This document shows, piece after piece, positions 45,166 through 57,100 of a DNA stretch of 64,000 nt (its first letter is position 1; each line of letters starts with the position of its first letter). The notes beneath the pieces are model-generated. The model did no database searches, was not told where the DNA came from, and was given only the letters and a program-made list of their open reading frames with translations. Made by a program: the position numbers and the translations under genes. Source of the DNA: Cladorhizidae sp. MBARI D1340-BT2 (Eukaryota; Porifera; Demospongiae; Poecilosclerida; Cladorhizidae). The stretch covers positions 29,273,816 to 29,337,815 of the forward strand of contig JAQNBH010000012.1 of assembly GCA_028752905.1 (NCBI GenBank), read 5' to 3'.

Positions 45166-45325
45166 TAGTGATCTTGAAATAATGAGACTGTAGTGACTAG
45201 GGAAGCTGGATACGTGAGGGTGGCAGGGATGGAGTTAGGATTTTGAGAAAAGTAATATGTGGGAGGAAAAGATTTAACATAATTGATAATAATCGAGTGC
45301 AATTGGAAGTATCAAAACCTGAAAA

Positions 45326-45463
45326 CTGACTAACAAGCACATTTGAGTTTCCCCTACTCCCACACCAAGACCTGGAGCATGTTGTCATGTGTAACTGACT
45401 AACAAGCACATTTGAGTTTCCCCTACTCCCACACCAAGACCTGGAGCATGTTGTCATGTGTAA
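45326..45463 (+). repeat. Tandem duplication of about 68 bp
   Basis: Two nearly identical copies starting ACTGACTAACAAGCACATTT and ending ATGTTGTCATGTGTAA. Confidence 0.88.
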
Positions 45464-46440
45464 TAGTCAACGTCAATGAGGAAACTTGCGTTCACCATTT
45501 GCACGTGCGAATATAAAACCTCTTTAGACTTTTTCCTTTTTAATTTAATTTAAATTTGTTACGCTTCATTTCATTTAATATTTTTATTTATTATTTCTGT
45601 AACCCATCAAAGCAGGAGGAGCAAGCGTGGGTAAGCACTGATGCTTTTGATATTTAAAAAAAATTAAAAATAAAGTCCCCAGCACAGTGAAGTTGTCTGT
45701 ATCGAATGTAACTTATGTAATGCAGTTCACTTGTCCGTAAGCAATTAACTCTTATGTCGTTGGCTATTGGTTACGCATCCAAGATCTACAACTGGGGTGA
45801 TCTCACATGTCTGAGAAGCACCCCCAGGTGTAAGCTATTTAAGTTGCTGCACAGTTTATACTACCACAGCGGTTGCTTGATATAAATACTGTTCAAAGCA
45901 GCACAAGAGACTCAAAACAGCACTCGAGAACCGTGAGTAAGCCACGTACCTCTAGCTACTGCTGTGCTAGCTAAGGCAACTGATTTGAATAAAATGAATT
46001 CATAAATAAGTTTGTGGTGTTCAATCGAGTTGAGGGCTATGTGAAGCTCTAGCCCAATCTGCATCCATCTCGTCTCAAAGAAGGAAGTCCATAAAACAAG
46101 GTTAGTTAAGTTTCTTAGCTCAATATATATTGTGGTGTTGAATAGAGAGGCTTGAGTGCAGTGAGAAGGCTATTATTACAAACCACAGCTGTATCAATAC
46201 ATGTGGAGGAGACAAAGCTAGTTTTCTATGCCTTTATTAATGTTCACTTATTGGACTGCTACTTGGCACAGCAAATCCAGGGTCCCCTCTGGAACTTCCC
46301 CGGTGGTTATGTGAGGGTCTACTGTATCTCCACATGCCATGTCTTGTTATTCTTGACTTGCACAGGAGAACTCCACAAACTCAACGGCAGGCGTTTTGGT
46401 AAAAGAACTGCTATGGCTTCATTTGGACTAATCTGTCGTT
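45464..46440. other. Unassigned intron sequence
   Basis: AT-rich in its first third. An open frame at 46152-46460 has no recognised family. No element ends seen. Confidence 0.4.
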
Positions 46441-46444
46441 GCCA

Positions 46445-46940
46445 ACTTCTCTTTCAGTGAGGTGTCTGGCTGCACCAGCATACTAAATATGGCATTGCCA
46501 ATCCTTCCCTTTCAGTGAGGTGTCTGGCAGCACCAGCATACTAAATATGGCATTGCCAATCCTTCCCTTTCAGAGGTGTCTGGCAGCACCAGCATACTAA
46601 ATATGGCATTGCCAATTCTTCCCTTTCAGGGAGGTGTCTGCATACTAAATATGGCATTGCCAATCCTTCCCTTTCAGAGGTGTCTGGCAGCACCAGCATA
46701 CTAAATATGGCATTACCAATCCTTCCCTTTCAGAGGTGTCTGGCAGCACCAGCATACTAAATATGGCATTGCCAATCCTTCCCTTTCAGTGAGGTGTCTG
46801 GCAACACCAGCATACTAAATATGGCATTGCCAATCCTTCCCTTTCAGTGAGGTGTCTGGCAGCACCAGCATACTAAATATGGCATTGCCAATCCTTCCCT
46901 TTCAGTGAGGTGTCTGGCAGCACCAGCATACTAAATTTGT
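46445..46940 (+). repeat. 58-bp minisatellite (CACCAGCATACTAAATATGG)
   Basis: About eight to nine copies of a unit near 58 bp, with TTCCCTTTCAGTGAGGTGTC and GGCATTGCCAATCC; some units lack GTGA. Each unit contains CCCTTTCAG, which looks like a splice acceptor. Confidence 0.93.
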
Positions 46941-47565
46941 GTTCTCTAATTGGCCAAAGTTGCCATCAACAGAACGAATTAATGTCAATGTGGGAGGGGC
47001 TTTCACTGACATCATAAACGGAGAAGAGAGAAGATGCTTTCTGGATTGTCAAGTCTGCCTCTCCTCATGCCAAGGGGAAGAAGGAAACTAAATCAGCTTC
47101 TACTCCACATGAAATAAGATGGTGGAGAGTACATCACAAAGGACCATAAGTAGGTAGTGATGAATCACCATCACTGCCCCATGGCGAAAACACTTAATAT
47201 AGTCGTGTTCCCAGATCCTCCTCCCCCCAATGCGGCAGGTAAGGGGTCAGTTATGAATTGTATGTGACTATCTTTGGACTTGGTAACAGTTGCCCACTCC
47301 TCAAAACCAACAGCAGGGCTGAGCGTGGGTCATCTGTTCTGCTCGTACTGTAGGGAGATACATTAGCTTGGTTGCGTCATTGACAAACTTGAATTGCATC
47401 ATCGGCAAACATAGCTCTGGATGATCCTTACCAACATCTTTATTGTGCAATTGAGAAACAGGTTGGTCATGGACATGCGCTAAAACATTAGAGTCCTGAG
47501 GTATGCTAAAAGAATGGACCTAGTGATGCAATGGTTTGGTGTGCCAGTTGCTACCTTAATTAAGG
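46941..47565 (-). pseudogene. Possible LINE reverse transcriptase relic
   Basis: On the minus strand around 47180-47420 a reading such as MQFKFVNDATKLMYLPT then FEEWATVTKSK resembles the KYVDDTT ... EW...N..KSK segment of CR1-like reverse transcriptases. Similarity is short and degraded, so this is tentative. The rest of the interval holds nothing I recognise. Confidence 0.25.
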
Positions 47566-47635
47566 ATCAAAGTCCACTTGGGATCTATTTGAAGCTAGTG
47601 TCAACCAGCGAAGGACCAAGGTCCACTTAGACTCG
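47566..47635 (+). repeat. 60-bp repeat, left of hAT insertion
   Basis: A partial array (GGATCTATTTGAAGCTAGTG, AAGGACCAAGGTCCACTTAG) that resumes at 48451 beyond the inserted element. Confidence 0.8.
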
Positions 47636-48450
47636 CAGCGGTCCCCAACCCCTGGGCCGCGGCCCGGTACCGGTCCGTGGTTCTGTTGGTACCGGGCCGC
47701 ACAGCCCTAAGCTCCTCCACTTGTGGGAGGAGCTTAGGGCTGTGATGTCATGGATATTACACTGTGGTCGTTCCGACTATTAACTGAATCAGTTATTCGC
47801 TTCTACAAGAGTTCGAGCGCTACTTCCCAACTACAAAAGATCCACGAACTGCCAAGGAATGGATCCGCGACCCATTTGCCAACAAACCAGGTGAATCGAA
47901 CATGTCTACACAAGAAGAAGATCAACTGCTTGAGATCGCAAATGACGGCGGCCTAAAAATTATGTTTGGGACAACAACTCTGTCGGTGTTCTGGCTTAGA
48001 GTCAAGACAGAATATCCTGAGATCGCCACAAAAGCATTAAAAACCCTGTTGCCGTTTCCGACATCTTATCTGTGTGAAATAGGGTTTTCTGCAGTGACAG
48101 CAACCAAAACAAAATCACGGAACAGACTGGACATAATCAACACACTTCGTGTGTCATTGTCTCACATTACTCCTATATAGGTGGGATCGTCTTGTTTCGG
48201 AGAAACAAGCTCAGGGCTCCTACTGATTCCGTGTTACATTTTTCATGCATTTTATATTTGATTTTCTGGTTTATCTTATGCTGAATGATTTACGTTTATA
48301 ACTACATTTAGAATAAATCAGTTTTTATACCGGTCGCGTCATTTTATTCTGTTGTAGGCCTATTTATCCCTCACATCTTGGAGGCCGGTCCGTGAAAATA
48401 TTGTCGGAGATTCAACTGGTCCATGGTACAAAAAAGGTTGGGGACCGCTG
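47636..48450 (+). mobile_element. Internally deleted hAT element
   Basis: The ends are CAGCGGTCCCCAACCCCTGG and the complement of CAGCGGTCCCCAACCTTTTT, the CAG..GGTCCCCAACC terminal inverted repeats of a well-known animal hAT group. The 8-bp flanks are ACTTAGAC (47625-47632, three bases from the left end) and ACTTAGAG (48451-48458). An extra GC-rich palindromic stretch (GTACCGGTCCGTGG, GTTGGTACCGGGCC) follows the left end. Only the last part of a transposase remains inside. Confidence 0.85.
47902..48180 (+). pseudogene. hAT transposase C-terminal (dimerisation) fragment
   Basis: An open frame of 92 codons reads FWLRVKTEYPEIATKALKTL then LPFPTSYLCEIGFSAVTATK and TKSRNRLD, the hAT dimerisation domain as found in ZBED5/SCAND3-like proteins (FW...EYPE...KAL..LLPFPT.YLCE.GFS). 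The DNA-binding finger and catalytic core are absent. The ATG is inside the old gene and has no special meaning. It could still act as a dominant partner if expressed (inference). Confidence 0.82.
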
Positions 48451-48822
48451 ACTTAGAGCTTGTGTCAGCCATTTAACCTATTAAGGTCCGTTTGGAGTCT
48501 ATTTGAAGCTGGTGTCAGCCATTTAACCCTTAGCGAAGGATCAAGGTCCGCTTGGAGTCTATTTGAAGCTAGTGTCAGCCATTTAACCCCTTAGCGAAGG
48601 ATCAAGGTCCGCTTGGAGTCTATTTGAAGCTAGTGTCAGCCATTTAACCCCTTAGCGAAGGATCAAGGTCCGCTTGGAGTCTATTTGAAGCTAGTGTCAG
48701 CCATTTAACCCTTAGCGAAGGATCAAGGTCCGCTTGGAGTCCATTTGAAGCTAGTGTCAGCCATTTAACCCTTAGCAAAGGATCAAGGTCCGCTTGGAGT
48801 GTATTTGAAGCTAGTGTCAGCC
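48451..48822 (+). repeat. 60-bp minisatellite, right of hAT insertion
   Basis: About six copies of a unit of 59-60 bp, TTGAAGCTAGTGTCAGCCAT and TAGCGAAGGATCAAGGTCCG, continuing the array at 47566. Confidence 0.92.
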
Positions 48823-49676
48823 TTTCAGGCAGCTTAAAAGCAAGTTCTAGCTGAGATACTAGGTTGCACACCATTGTGCACCACACCACACCAATGTAGA
48901 GCAATGTAGGGCATACTAGCATACTCGCTGGTGTATAGATCAGAGTTTCGTTTGGTACGATTGGGAAATGATGTGTCACTTTTGTTGCTCCTCCACTTAC
49001 AATGTAATCACCAGTATAACTTGTCTGGTGAGAGCAATGTAATCACCAGTATAACTTGTCTGGTGAGAGGGGGAGGGAGGGGGAGGGGGGGGGGGGGGAT
49101 GGGGGGTTAAGAGCTCCCTCCTATATACCCATGTAATATATACACACCTTTTCACTGTGCACATACATATATCACTTCTATTCCATTATAGGCTCTGGGA
49201 AATGCTTGTAGGCTCCCTTCCAGTAATCATAAAAGGCAGTTTGTGCTATCTTCAGCTCTCATCACGGACTGTTATTCTCCTACTCAGCTGCTAGTTGTCT
49301 TGGAGAAGGACCTTCAGCTCAAGGTTCCTTCACTCTGAGTTTCATGGCTGTTAAAACATCATCGCTTTGGAAACCGCTGGAAATTGTAGCACAAAACAGA
49401 AGTGTACATCATGCTCCTAAAAATGTACCTAGATCCAGTGCACCTTTCTTTACAAGCACATTAGAAGATTGTAAAAACAGGTTTTCTCAACTGAGAATAG
49501 AGTAAGTGGCTGTATACAGTATGTGGCTATGTGTATAAAGTGAAGGTGTTGTGTTTTAGCTGGGGGGGGGGGGGGGGGGGGGGGGGCAAGTCCACACAAA
49601 CATGTGACCTTTATGTACCACCCAAGGAAGGTTTTTAATTAGTACACAAAAAAAAGACAACTTTTTATTTAGTTAT
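48823..49676. other. Unassigned sequence with G tracts
   Basis: A 34-bp direct duplication (GTAATCACCAGTATAACTTG) at 48999-49070 is followed by G-rich tracts at 49069-49105 and 49562-49586. No gene seen. Confidence 0.4.
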
Positions 49677-50135
<459 letters not shown>

Positions 50136-50208
50136 ATTGCACATATTATGATAAACAGGCAATATCAGAGTCCATTCACTCATAATTAAGTCATGCGAAT
50201 TATGATAG

Positions 50209-50510
50209 TTAAAAGTAGTCTGAGGTTTCTTGTACCCAATACGTTCCCAGCATAGCTGCAGCGTTTCCACACTGTATTGCTACTGACAACCATTGGAGCA
50301 AGTAGAAATGGGCCTTAGCCTCCCTAGTCTCCTCCTTAATTTTCCTGCCCAACTCCTTAATAAAGGACATGGCCTCATCACCAAATACACCCGTGGTCTC
50401 GAAGCCCCACAGGAACGAAATAGTGGGTGTCTCTGATCGAACGATACTTTTGTTTCTTCGGGAATTCAGCTCTGTTGGCAACCGTTCCGGGATCTCCAGA
50501 CCTCAAATCC
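50209..50510 (-). pseudogene. Retroelement C-terminal fragment
   Basis: The minus strand encodes FLWGFETTGVFGDEAMSFIK then ELGRKIKEETRE and LLQWLSVAIQCGNAAAMLGT. The pattern G.FG.....ELGR...TGE......Q..S.AIQ.GNAA..LG is one I associate with the end of reverse-transcriptase polyproteins multicopy in sponge and cnidarian genomes. No reverse transcriptase sits beside it. The exact element class is not established. Confidence 0.5.
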
Positions 50511-50820
50511 GCATAAGAGGGAGCAAACATGTCTGAACATGTGGCATTATTATTTTTAGAGGAAGTAGCTCATTTTAGGCCATTTATGTCGTTGGAGGCC
50601 ATTTTTTGTGGCACATGCCTGCGCATATCTTTCATGTTCCCAACGATAGCATAGAACTGACACAACCAGGCGTCATCACCAACATATTATACTAGCTACT
50701 TTGAAGCTCACTTCATTTGCAAGCAATTTGCTGGTTGAGGCTGGCCTCTAGCTATGAAATGGAAAAATTTACACAGAGAAGCATCATCGTTTCACACTAA
50801 GAATTTGGAATAACCATAAT
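50511..50820. other. Unassigned intron sequence
   Basis: No feature recognised apart from GGCCATTTATGTCGTTGGAG/GCCATTTTTTG, a small internal echo. Confidence 0.4.
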
Positions 50821-50824
50821 AGAT

Positions 50825-51010
50825 AGGAGGTCCTGCTTCATGGGGAGCCCAGTTACTTGGTGCCTAGGCCCTGCTTCATGGGAAGCCTAGCTAATTGATA
50901 TCTAGGCCTGGTTTCATAGGAAGCCCAGCTAATGGATGCCTAGGCCATGCTTCATGGGAAGTCCAGCTAATAGATGCCTTGGCTCTGCTTCATGGAAGCC
51001 CAGCTACGGG
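50825..51010 (-). repeat. 42-bp minisatellite, inverted relative of 37785
   Basis: About four to five copies of a unit with CCTGCTTCATGGGAAGCCCA and GCTAATGGATGCCTAGG. The complement matches the array at 37785-37930. Confidence 0.85.
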
Positions 51011-51800
51011 TGCAGCTGACGGATTCTGTTTACTAGGCAACATCCTGACAGCCAGAGCTAAAACAAGTAGATATGTTGTGGCATTTCTTTTGGTCTGGTG
51101 TATGGCTCTCTGTATATATATATATATATATATTATATGATCAATACTTGTGCCATTTCTATTTGTGTGGCAATGCATGATGTATGGCCCTTGTGTGTGT
51201 GTATATATATATATGCCCTTTCTTGCATCACACTTTGTCTCAGCAAACATGCTGATGTCCTTCAGCCTTTGCTGCCTCTGGTCTGGGATCCCTTGCTTTT
51301 TCCTCAATCTGTTTCTCTTCTTTTTTTGGTGCTGGCTCCTCCAGCTCCAAAGTTCTCAGCTAGTATGTGAATAGTGTGTTAAGTGCATGCTAGTAATTCT
51401 TAAGTCTCGTCTCTTTGCAGCTGAGACAAAATATGGACAGAACCAAGCATGGTCCATGGTTTAATTAATACCACACCTACTTTCAATTACCCTTTACCAC
51501 ATGGAAATGCAGAAATTTTCTACCACTTTTGAAACTTGTATTGTATTTTATGTACATCAGTCGTGCTTGTATTAAAGATAATGAAATTAATGAAATTAAA
51601 GTGTGTGTGGCATAAAATGTTGGCTCATCTTAATTGGTGCTTATTTACTGCTCGAGCACACTATATAGGTTATTGTAATGTTATTATGTCCACTGAGAGT
51701 TCATTAAGAGTTGACTCCACCATGTTTTTGTTTATTTAGTTTTGAGAAAAGTTTTCCAACTCCTTCTTTCATTCTTACAATCAAGATACCAATTTCCTGC
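51011..51800. other. Unassigned sequence with TA microsatellites
   Basis: (TA)n runs at 51115-51134 and about 51202-51213. Remaining sequence is unique with no exon recognised. Confidence 0.4.
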
Positions 51801-52355
51801 TTTCACAAAGTGTCCCTGGCCCACAAGAAGCTTACCTGGTCTAGTTCAAGGCCTTCCCAAGTTATCAGTTCCCTGTTGTCCATGGCCCACAAGAAGCTTA
51901 CCTGGTCTAGTTCAAGGCCTGCCCAAGTTATCAGTTTCCTGTTGTCCATGGCCCACAAGAAGCTCACCTGGTCTAGTTCAAGGCCTCCCCAAGTTATCAG
52001 TTTCCTGTTGTCCATGGCCCACAAGAAGCTTACCTGGTCTAGTTCAAGGCCTCCCCAAGTTATCAGTTTCCTGTTGTCCATGGCCCACAAGAAGTCTACC
52101 TGGTCTAGTTCAAGGCCTCCCAAGTTATCAGTTTCCTGTTTTCCATGGCGCTTACCTGGTCTAGTTCACGGCCTCCCCCAAGTTATCAGTTTCCTGTTGT
52201 CCATGGCCCACAAGAAGCTCACCTGGTCTAGTTCAAGGCCTCCCCAAGTTATCAGTTTCCTGTTGTCCATGGCCCACAAGAATCTCACCTGGTCTAGTTC
52301 AAGGCCTCCCAAGTTACCAGTTTCCTGTTGTCCACAGTCCCCAGCCCACAAGCAG
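51801..52355 (+). repeat. 66-bp minisatellite (CAAGAAGCTTACCTGGTCTA)
   Basis: About eight copies of a 66-bp unit continuing GTTCAAGGCCTCCCCAAGTT and ATCAGTTTCCTGTTGTCCAT. As 66 is divisible by three it yields a 22-residue repeat open frame on both strands. Most units contain CTTACCTGG, the complement of a consensus splice donor. I do not call a gene. Confidence 0.93.
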
Positions 52356-53085
52356 CCTACTGGGGCCTCTGTTAACTAGTACGCATTTTTATCGCATAAT
52401 TTATAATTTCGTCATCCATGCTCACCTCAATGTGATGATCTATACTGACTATCATGGTTCAACATACACAAACCAGGCTGCTTATCTACAGTGTTTTTTC
52501 TTCATAGCTTCTCAATACTCACTTCCTCATTGTGGAAACAACTGCTGACTCAGCTCCTGCTGGCATGCTCAAGTGGCTATTCCACAATCGCTAATATTGA
52601 GTTGATGATCGTTCTCCGTCCCATTTTTTTCTTTCTTTTTTTCTCTTCTTTCCCCCCCCCCCTTTTTTCCTGGAATCGGGACACTGGTTTAGTCTTTGGG
52701 AAATTTAGGACTCTGTTGGGACTAAAGTTATTATGACTGCACTGAGGCAGTGGGAGGCAAAGAAAATGAAAGGTAGAAGAACTCCGAAGACAATTTGTTT
52801 GTTGTTTTCACATTGTGTTGTGTTTTCTTCGGTCTGCTCGTTGCCTGCCATGGTGGAGGGTTTAAGGCACCACGGAGGTGGTGTTGTAGCTAGTAACGCC
52901 GGTGAGGCTGGTTCGTTTGTTCATTTGTATGGACGATCAAGATACTGAACATCGTCAAGCAAGAAGGTCTCTCGCTTTGAGCTAGCTGATGATGGTGCCA
53001 CTGTCAAGGTCTACGAGGCCTTGTTAGCCATTAGGAGCCCTGGAAGTGTTTTACTGTTATGAATGGTATAAGATTGGCAGTCTGT
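52356..53085. other. Unassigned intron sequence
   Basis: Pyrimidine-rich stretch at about 52620-52670. No supported exon or element. Confidence 0.4.
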
Positions 53086-53087
53086 AC

Positions 53088-53192
53088 TTGGCTGCACTGG
53101 CTTGCACTGGCTGGCACTGGTTGCACTGGCTTGCACTGGTTGCACTGGCTCGCACTGGCTGGCACTAGCTCGCACTGGCCACACTGGCTCGC
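53088..53192 (+). repeat. Short 10-12-bp repeat (GCACTGGCTTGCACTGGCTG)
   Basis: About nine irregular units built on GCACTGG. Confidence 0.85.
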
Positions 53193-54028
53193 ACTGGATG
53201 AGTAGTTCATATTGGCCCGAATGCTGTATGGCAGACAAACCCTGTTTGGTTTAGGCCTACCCGGGATTGGTGAGAGAGACTTGATCTGGAAGCTTATTGG
53301 GTGGATTTTTGACGAATTGGTGGCATCTTGTGAAGCTGAGGCAGGCAACTGCCAAAGATAGTTTTAGCCCAGATGTAATTATGAGCTTATAAACATTGTT
53401 ATCTTTTGCACTTTGAGATACTCTGTTTTTAGATGCGGGCCAGCCCAATACAGATGTTGCTACCACGCCCTCTAATAACCACCCAGGTAGCTAGGTGCTG
53501 GATGGCCATCATCAAGTCTTACAGTGTCAATGTTCACTGTGTCGGCGTCTTCACTCTAGCTGATGTGGGCACAATGCTTGAGTGGTAGTGGTTCAAGACG
53601 TTGGAACTGCTCTTTGTGGACTTCCCGTACACGACCTCATGTTCCTCATGTGTGCATCCCTTGGGGGAACTTGTAACTGGAGAGATGTGCTCTGGGGCAG
53701 ATTATCCCGCAGTGTGTGGAGGAATTTAAGACAAATACTGAATTGTATTTAGTCATATTTATCCACAAGAGATTATTGTCAGACCCCACGAAGCAGGTTG
53801 ACAATGTGCCTCACGCATTTGCAATGCGACGTGTCATTTTTTGTGCTGTTGTGAACATTGAATTTGTCGCTTGAATAGAACCTACAGTAGTTCTGTTCAC
53901 GCGAGACAATTCCACACCCTTGTGTCACTGTTGACAGGCTTCAACCGTGGCTGCGACACTTGCGGAGGGTAACCTCGAGGTAGAGTACTTGCACGTGCAC
54001 ACAAACATGCCTCTCTGTGGGTCTAATC
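53193..54028. other. Unassigned sequence left of the LTR element
   Basis: No recognised exon, RNA gene or repeat. It ends in the 4-bp target site CCGT. Confidence 0.4.
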
Positions 54029-54032
54029 CCGT

Positions 54033-54149
54033 TGAAGGGTTTTAAACACCCGAAAGACAAAGTACATTTTTAGTGATGAGGTAAAGAATCACATAAACCA
54101 AAAACCCGAGGAATGTTTACAACACGTGAGAGTACGAGTAAATCCCACA
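54033..54149 (-). repeat. 3' LTR of the CsRn1-type element
   Basis: 117 bp, beginning TGTGGGATTT and ending ACCCTTCA on the element strand. Identical to 58133-58249 by eye. Next to it inside the element is GTACTGGGGGGGGTTC, the probable polypurine tract. Confidence 0.93.
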
Positions 54150-54170
54150 GAACCCCCCCCAGTACACGAA

Positions 54171-57100
54171 CTAATGTTCAATGAGTCGTTGTCTTGGTCT
54201 GACTGGACGTCCTGATCTCGTTACCACTGGCACAAATGGGACTGCTTCTGTATTTAGGCCTGTACCAACCAGAGTGGCGGGAGATTGATGAGGTGTGCTG
54301 TAATCCACCGGAGCCGGCTTGAGACGATCCACTGAGATGTTGTCCAGCCTTGACCCAAGATCAACAGTGTAGAACTTGTTAGACTTGCTGACCACTCGAA
54401 AGGGACCGTCGTACGGACGTGTAAGGGGAGGTCTGTGCTTGTCGCGGCGGATGAAAACCTGGGTACAGTTGTCGAGTGCAGGAGGTCTGTTGGTGCGGGT
54501 GGCGCCATGCCGAACCACAGAAGCTGTACGAAGGTTGTCCATTGCTCTACGGAGTGATGGAAGGAAGTCGACTGGACGGGATGGTTCGAATGCTCCTGGT
54601 GCCTCAAAAAACCCACCAGGAAGCCGAAGACGAGTGCCATAAACCATCTCCGCACTGGAGCAGCCCAAGTCCTCCTTAAAAGCAGTGCGGAGACCCAACA
54701 TAACCACTGGAAGCTCCTCCATCCAGTTCGGATTGTTTCCGAGACGGGCCATGAGGGAAGCTTTCATGGTGCGATGGAATCTCTCCACCATACCATTGGC
54801 CTGAGGATGGTACGAAGCTGTGCGGTTGGCCTTCGTTCCTAAGATATGGTGTAGCTGGTCCCAGAGCTCAGACGTGAACTGGGGACCACGGTCCGAAGTC
54901 ATCTCACCTGGTACGCCGAACCTGGAGATCCATTCACGGAAAAGCGCTCTGCCACACGTTGATGCAGTCGAATCCGTCATGGGAATGGCCTCGGTCCAAC
55001 GAGTGAACCTGTCGATGATGGTGAAGAGGTAGGTAAATCCCTGAGAGGGTGTGAGGGGCCCCACAATGTCTACGTGGAGATGGTCGAAACGGCAGTCTGG
55101 CTCCTCAAAGTCCTGCAGGGAAGCACGAGTATGTTGGCTGACCTTGCTCTGATGACAGTCCAAGCACAACTTGCACCAGTTGGTGATGTCTTTGTTCATG
55201 CAGGGCCACACAAACTCACTGGAGACTGCCCTGAGAGTGGGCTTTTTACCCAGATGAGCGAGACCGTGGAGGGCATCAAACACCTTTTTACGCCATGGTG
55301 CTGGAACAAAAGGCCTCGAGCGCCTACGTGCCATATCACACAGTAGTTTGATGCCGCCAATGTCGACCTCTCGTAATACCATGCCCGTATCAACTTTGAC
55401 TTTGTAGTTGATGGAGTCGGGATCGGTCTGTTGACAGGTAGCCATATCCCTGAAGTCAATTGGGGATGTAAGGACAGCGTTGAGTTCTGCGCAGGACCTG
55501 CTGAGGGCATCGGCTACCACATTAGTTTTTCCAGGCAAGTAGCGAAGGTCAGTCGTGAATTCTGCAATGTAACTCAGGTGCCTTGTTTGTCGAGGTGAAC
55601 GGTCAGCAGCTGATGTAATGGCAGTGGTTAGTGGAAGGTGGTCTGTGTAAATTGTAAACTGTCGACCCTCCAGGAAGTAGCGGAAATGCTTGGTGCTGAG
55701 GTAAATGGCCAATAGCTCGCGGTCAAAAGCACTGTACTTGAGCTCAGCGCATGACAGCTTCCTGGAGAAAAAGGCAAGTGGTTTCCATTCTCCATCGATC
55801 AACTGATCGAGGCTGGCGCCAACAGCTGTACCCGAAGCATCGCATGTGACAGCAGTAGCCGCCTTGATGTTCGGGTGTACAAGCAGTGTGGCATCGCTGA
55901 GTGCTTGCTTGGCATTACGGAAGGCAGTACTCTGTTCACGACCCCATGTGAGCTTCTGGGGGCTTCCCTGGAGAACTGCATGTAAGGGGCGAAGCACCTC
56001 AGCGGCATGGGGAATAAAACGGTGGTAGAAATTGATGGCTCCCAAGAACTGTTGAAGCGCCTTGACGGAATCTGGCTCTTGTATCCGCAGGATGCAGTCG
56101 ACCCTGTCAGCAGGAGGGGTGATGCCGTTCTTGCTGACTGTGTGGCCCAAGAATTCGAGAGTGGTCTTACCGAAGACGCACTTATCACGGTTAATCACCA
56201 AGCCATTCTCCGTCAATACCTGAAAGATCTGTTTCAGATGGCCAGCATGCTCCTCCTGGTTGTGAGATGCAATGAGTATATCATCCAGGTAGACAAACGC
56301 AAAAGAGAGGCCTCGCAGGATGTGATCCATCAACCTCTGAAATGTCTGCCCAGCGTTGGAGAGGCCGAATGGCATCCGCAGAAATTCGAACAAGCCAAAG
56401 GGTGTGATGACTGCCGTCTTGTGAATGTCCTCAGGTGCTACTGGAATCTGATGATAACCCTTGCGAAGGTCAATCTTGGAAAAAACAGTGCAGCCATCCA
56501 GTTTGGCATTGAAATCCTGGATATGAGGGACGGGGTAGCGGTCATTTGTTGTAGAGGCGTTGAGCTGCCTGAAATCGCCACATGGCCTCCATGAGCCATC
56601 TGATTTCCTCACCATGTGGAGGGGAGTGGCGTAGGGACTGGATGATCTCCGACAGATACGATCTTCTACCATACCCTCGAAGGCCTTTTTGGCATCTGCA
56701 AGTCGGTCCGGGGGAAGACGTCGGGCATGCATGTGAGGAGGAGGGCCATTAGTTGGAATGTAATGGAAAACACCGTGCTTGTTGATGGGCGAACGAAAGT
56801 TGGGTACCATTATGTTGGGGAACTCGAAGAGAATGGAGGACCACTGGTCGTGCTCCGGGGTGTCGACGTGTAGCACGGCACAGTTTCCGTGAATGGCCTT
56901 CCCAGCCGTCATGCCAGCGTAGGAGGGAATTGCATAGAGTGTGCGTCGTTGAAAGTCAACAGCTAGGTTATTGGAAGACAGGAAGTCGAGGCCGAGGATG
57001 GGCTTGGTGACGGTAGCTAGTCTGAACGACCAACTCATTTGTCGAAAACCCAGGTCGATGCAGATTTCCCGTGTACCATAGGTTGTGATGTGGGAGCCAT

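Noticed and set aside
50990..51374. Overlapping frames with Tyr/Ile runs
   Set aside because: They run through TA microsatellites and are open on both strands.
51711..52379. 222-codon frame with a 22-residue repeat
   Set aside because: The opposite strand is open over the same units, and no domain or splice context supports it.
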